DNA of 64,000 nt from Candidatus Eiseniibacteriota bacterium (GTDB lineage: Bacteria; Orphanbacterota; Orphanbacteria; Orphanbacterales; Orphanbacteraceae): assembly GCA_024276995.1 (NCBI GenBank), contig JAJRWB010000054.1:1-64000 (forward strand), given 5' to 3'. Below are positions 61,447 through 64,000 of this stretch, one piece after another. The notes beneath the pieces were generated by a model. The model was not told where the DNA came from and did not search any database. It saw nothing but the letters and a program-made list of their open reading frames with translations. The stretch's first letter is position 1, and the number at the start of each line of letters is the position of its first letter. Position numbers and translations under genes: made by a program.

Positions 61447-62727
61447 ATGGATGACCGGAGTGGTCCTCTCGATATCGCCCTTTCCCCGGACGACGAAACG
61501 GCGCGGTGCTACAGGACGATTCTCCGGAGAATCGTCGATCGGTTCGAGGAGGAGAAGCGCGGTGCAAGCGGGGGCGCCGCTCTCGTATTGAGCGGGAGTC
61601 TCGCCCTCGGCGAGGGGGCTTCCTTTCGTGACGAGGAAGGGGTGGTTCAGCCGGCGAGCGACGTCGACCTGTACATCGTCGTTCCCGAGAAGGAACTTCC
61701 CCGGTGGAAAGCGCGTCTGGGCGATATTCGCGGGAAGATGATCGACGAATCGGGTGTCCGCCGGCTCGTCATCGACCTGGGCGTCACGTCGCCCGAGCGG
61801 CTGGAAAGGCTCACGCCGGGTATCGCGAACTGCGTCCTTTCCATCGGGGGGAAGGTGATCGCGGGCGACGATCGCCTCTTCGCCCGACGCCGCGTGATCC
61901 GGTGCGATGCGATCGAACCGTGGGACGGTCTGCTCCTCCTGTTCAACAGGACGGTCGAGGAGCTCTCGGAAATGAACCTCGCCCCCGATGAGGGAAGGGA
62001 GACGAGGGAATGCTGGTACCGCCACGGCAAGACGATCCGAGATCTCGGCGCGAGCGCCCTCGCCGCGGCGGGTCGATTCACGCTGCAACCGGGCGAGAGA
62101 GAGGAGCGGCTCGGCCGCTTGATCGAGAAAACGTCGCTCGGACGGAAGATCCCCCGGTTTCTCGAGGAATACCGATTCTGGTGCGATCGCAAGGAACGGG
62201 GCGCGATCGACGAGAGCGCCGGGTGGCCGATCGGAATGGAGGACGATACCCCCGCCCGGGCGAGGCGGAGGAAGTCGCGGTACGTGGAGGCGTTCTGGCT
62301 GTGGGAGACGGAAACGATCTTTCCCGGACGAAGGACGCGGCAACACGGAGCGCCTTTTCGCGGACCGGAGCGGTTTCGGAGGCGCGCGGCGGAGTGGGTC
62401 CGCTTCACGGCGCGGCGAAGAGGCGGTGGGTGGGCCGCCCTCGCATCCCGGGCGGCAACGGGTTTTCCGGTCACTCCCGCGACGGCGAACTACATCGCCG
62501 CCGTGTGGCTCCTTCTCTCGTGGGCGCCTCTCGACGGGGGGGAGCCTTCGCAGCGGGAAGAGACCCTTCTCCGGCGCGCCTGGAGCCTGGCGCCGCGGCG
62601 TGGGCGAGCGGGGAAGGACGCCGGCTATTTCGAGAAATGGTGCTCTCTCCGGCGGACGGTGTGCGAGTTCTGGAATGCGGAGATCATCGGCGGCGGCCGC
62701 GCCGCCACCGAGCTGAGGAAGACGTGA
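61447..62727 (+). CDS. Nucleotidyltransferase-domain protein of the EPS locus
   Basis: 426 aa. ALVLSGSLALGEGASF followed by PASDVDLYIVVP gives the G-S and DxD pattern of the nucleotidyltransferase superfamily (residues ~43-85). The remaining ~330 residues are helical, rich in Arg/Trp, and unlike anything I recognise. Its stop overlaps the next gene (GTGA), so the two are coupled. Substrate unknown; a role in decorating the polymer is only a guess. Confidence 0.65.
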   Translation: MDDRSGPLDIALSPDDETARCYRTILRRIVDRFEEEKRGASGGAALVLSGSLALGEGASFRDEEGVVQPASDVDLYIVVPEKELPRWKARLGDIRGKMIDESGVRRLVIDLGVTSPERLERLTPGIANCVLSIGGKVIAGDDRLFARRRVIRCDAIEPWDGLLLLFNRTVEELSEMNLAPDEGRETRECWYRHGKTIRDLGASALAAAGRFTLQPGEREERLGRLIEKTSLGRKIPRFLEEYRFWCDRKERGAIDESAGWPIGMEDDTPARARRRKSRYVEAFWLWETETIFPGRRTRQHGAPFRGPERFRRRAAEWVRFTARRRGGGWAALASRAATGFPVTPATANYIAAVWLLLSWAPLDGGEPSQREETLLRRAWSLAPRRGRAGKDAGYFEKWCSLRRTVCEFWNAEIIGGGRAATELRKT

Positions 62728-63893
62728 AACGGGTCACCCTGGTTTTCTTGATCGATGCGTTCGGGTACGATCTTCTCGCCCGGTACGATTTCCTGCCCGA
62801 ACTCTCCGTGCGACGCGCGCTGCGCACCGTCGCCGGTTTCAGCAGCGCCGCCATTCCGACGCTTCTCACCGGCCGGTGGCCCGACGAGCATGGGCGGTGG
62901 TTCCTCTACAGCCACGACCCGGTGAATACTCCTTTCGGCTTCGCCCGCTTTCTCGCCCCGCTGAGCCGTCTCCCCTTTCTCGGCCGGCGGCTTCGCCCTC
63001 TTTACGGCGAGCTTTTCTCCCATTTCTCGGGTATCGGCGAGTACTACCATCTTTACAATATCCCTCTCCGCCTCCTCGGCCGATTCGATCTTCCCGGGCG
63101 CCGTTCGATCTACGAGCCGGGCGCCGTCGACGGCGTACCGAACGTATTCGATCGCCTCGTGAAAGCGAACATCCCTTACGAATCGTGGGACTGGAAGACG
63201 CCGGAGGAGGAAAACTTCCGCTCATTCGCCCGCGCGACTGAGGCGGGCGAAAAACCGTTTCTATTTCTTTACGCGCCGCGGCTCGACGGGGTGATGCACG
63301 CCTCGGGGGTCGACTCGGGCGAGACGGCCTCGTGTATCGAGGATCTCGATGGCAAGATCCGCGATCTCATCGCCCGCGCTCGAAAGGCGTACGACGACGT
63401 GTCGGTGTACGTCTGCTCCGACCACGGCATGGTGAATGTGGAGCAGGTGATCGACGTGATGGCCCACGTTCGGGAACTCCCTTTCCGCGAGGGGATCGAC
63501 TATCTCCCTTTCTACGATTCCACTTTCGCGCGTTTCTGGTTTTTCGCCCCCGGCGTGGAAAAGGCGATCCGCGACGCTCTTTCCACCGTGGAAGGGGGGA
63601 GGTTTCTTTCGCCCACCGAGCTCGCTTCGCAACATGTCGACTTTCCCGGCGGGGAGTACGGCGATGCCGTCTTCCTCGCCTCGGCCGGAACGGTGATCGC
63701 ACCCTCGTTCATGGGCGACGCGCCGCCGGCGGCGATGCACGGCTACCACCCGGACGACGCCGGTTCGAGCGGCATGCTGCTTTCCAATCGACCGGTCGGT
63801 TCCGACATAAACCATATTCGCCGGATGGCGTCTCTCCTCGAAGAGGCCGCACTCCGCGCGGCGGGGAGAGAAACCGTTGAGGCGAATCGTTGA
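62724..63893 (+). CDS. Alkaline-phosphatase-superfamily phosphodiesterase/sulfatase-like enzyme
   Basis: 389 aa. VTLVFLIDAFGYDLLARYDF supplies the first metal Asp, FSSAAIPTLLTGRWPDEHG the nucleophile region (Ser or Thr) and metal ligands, LDGVMHASGVDS and YVCSDHGMVN the Asp/His metal ligands. HGYHPDDAGSSGMLL is the usual end motif. No signal peptide is seen, so it acts inside the cell. It resembles type I phosphodiesterase/nucleotide pyrophosphatases. GTG 62724 start. Confidence 0.8.
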   Translation: MKRVTLVFLIDAFGYDLLARYDFLPELSVRRALRTVAGFSSAAIPTLLTGRWPDEHGRWFLYSHDPVNTPFGFARFLAPLSRLPFLGRRLRPLYGELFSHFSGIGEYYHLYNIPLRLLGRFDLPGRRSIYEPGAVDGVPNVFDRLVKANIPYESWDWKTPEEENFRSFARATEAGEKPFLFLYAPRLDGVMHASGVDSGETASCIEDLDGKIRDLIARARKAYDDVSVYVCSDHGMVNVEQVIDVMAHVRELPFREGIDYLPFYDSTFARFWFFAPGVEKAIRDALSTVEGGRFLSPTELASQHVDFPGGEYGDAVFLASAGTVIAPSFMGDAPPAAMHGYHPDDAGSSGMLLSNRPVGSDINHIRRMASLLEEAALRAAGRETVEANR

Positions 63894-64000
63894 GCACCAT
63901 CGGGAAGGTCTCCGCGGCGGCCCCCTGGAGTCTCGCCGCGAAAGGGACGAGGTTCTTCTTCTCTCTCGTAACCTCCATGATCGTGGTGCGCCTCCTCTCG
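63890..64000 (+). CDS. Start of a polysaccharide flippase-like membrane protein (3' cut by window)
   Basis: 37 codons from TTG 63890, overlapping the previous stop: KVSAAAPWSLAAKGTRFFFS then LVTSMIVVRLLS. The pattern of an Arg/Lys-bounded first helix ending VVRLLS is how many Wzx/oligosaccharide flippases begin. The call rests on this short stretch and on the EPS context. Confidence 0.55.
   Translation, partial: MSTIGKVSAAAPWSLAAKGTRFFFSLVTSMIVVRLLS

Overview
The window is high-GC DNA from a diderm (LPS-making) bacterium. It carries a near-complete lipid A/Kdo pathway with an LpxC-FabZ fusion, BamA, Skp, LolCDE-type genes and MsbA, the ctsR-type module mcsA-mcsB-clpC, and two bacillithiol genes (bshC, bshA). 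An LpxC-FabZ fusion together with bacillithiol genes suggests an FCB-group lineage or uncultured relative (Eisenbacteria/Krumholzibacteria-like). That placement is inference; there is no rRNA or tRNA gene to test it.

Region 1 (1-7.9 kb) is accessory. It opens with a complete diversity-generating retroelement (DGR): the 3' part of a secreted FGE-sulfatase/C-type-lectin-fold target gene with a variable repeat (VR, 893-1021), a hairpin after the VR, an avd-like gene, the template repeat (TR, 1592-1720), a spacer and a DGR-type reverse transcriptase (1940-3007). I compared VR and TR base by base. They differ at 20 of 129 positions, and all 20 are adenines in the TR. After the DGR come a MNT nucleotidyltransferase antitoxin with a broken HEPN partner, an AAA/DUF4143 ATPase, a second HEPN fragment and a broken HNH endonuclease gene. 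Four copies of a palindromic element (TTTACCGCCG-NNN-CGGCGGTAAA) lie among them.

Region 2 (7.9-24.5 kb) is core: rimO-polA-coaE-prfB (with the RF2 programmed frameshift)-lysS, lolC/E-lolD, mcsA-mcsB-clpC, bamA and skp. mcsB has two in-frame amber codons.

Region 3 (24.5-49.4 kb) is one long, tightly overlapping plus-strand gene run: lpxD, lpxC-fabZ, lpxA, a Gfo/Idh oxidoreductase, a methyltransferase, lpxB, a DUF374 acyltransferase, kdtA, lpxK, nadB, MEMO1, AMMECR1, a DUF62 SAM hydrolase, bshC, bshA, a Minf_1886-family gene, hsp20, lon (one in-frame amber), two GT9 heptosyltransferase-like genes around msbA, gmhB, a DUF3108 gene and a deoxyhypusine-synthase-like gene. It builds, modifies and exports LPS and adds thiol and protein-quality genes.

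Region 4 (49.4-57.2 kb, minus strand) reads rfbC, metF/Hcy-methyltransferase fusion, metH, rfbA, rfbB: nucleotide-sugar and methionine/folate genes in one direction.

Region 5 (57.3-64 kb, plus strand) starts at a divergent promoter pair and is an exopolysaccharide locus: initiating sugar transferase, Wza-type export lipoprotein, Wzz/GNVR chain-length protein, a CpsD-like ATPase lacking the P-loop lysine, a nucleotidyltransferase, an alkaline-phosphatase-superfamily enzyme and the start of a flippase-like membrane protein.
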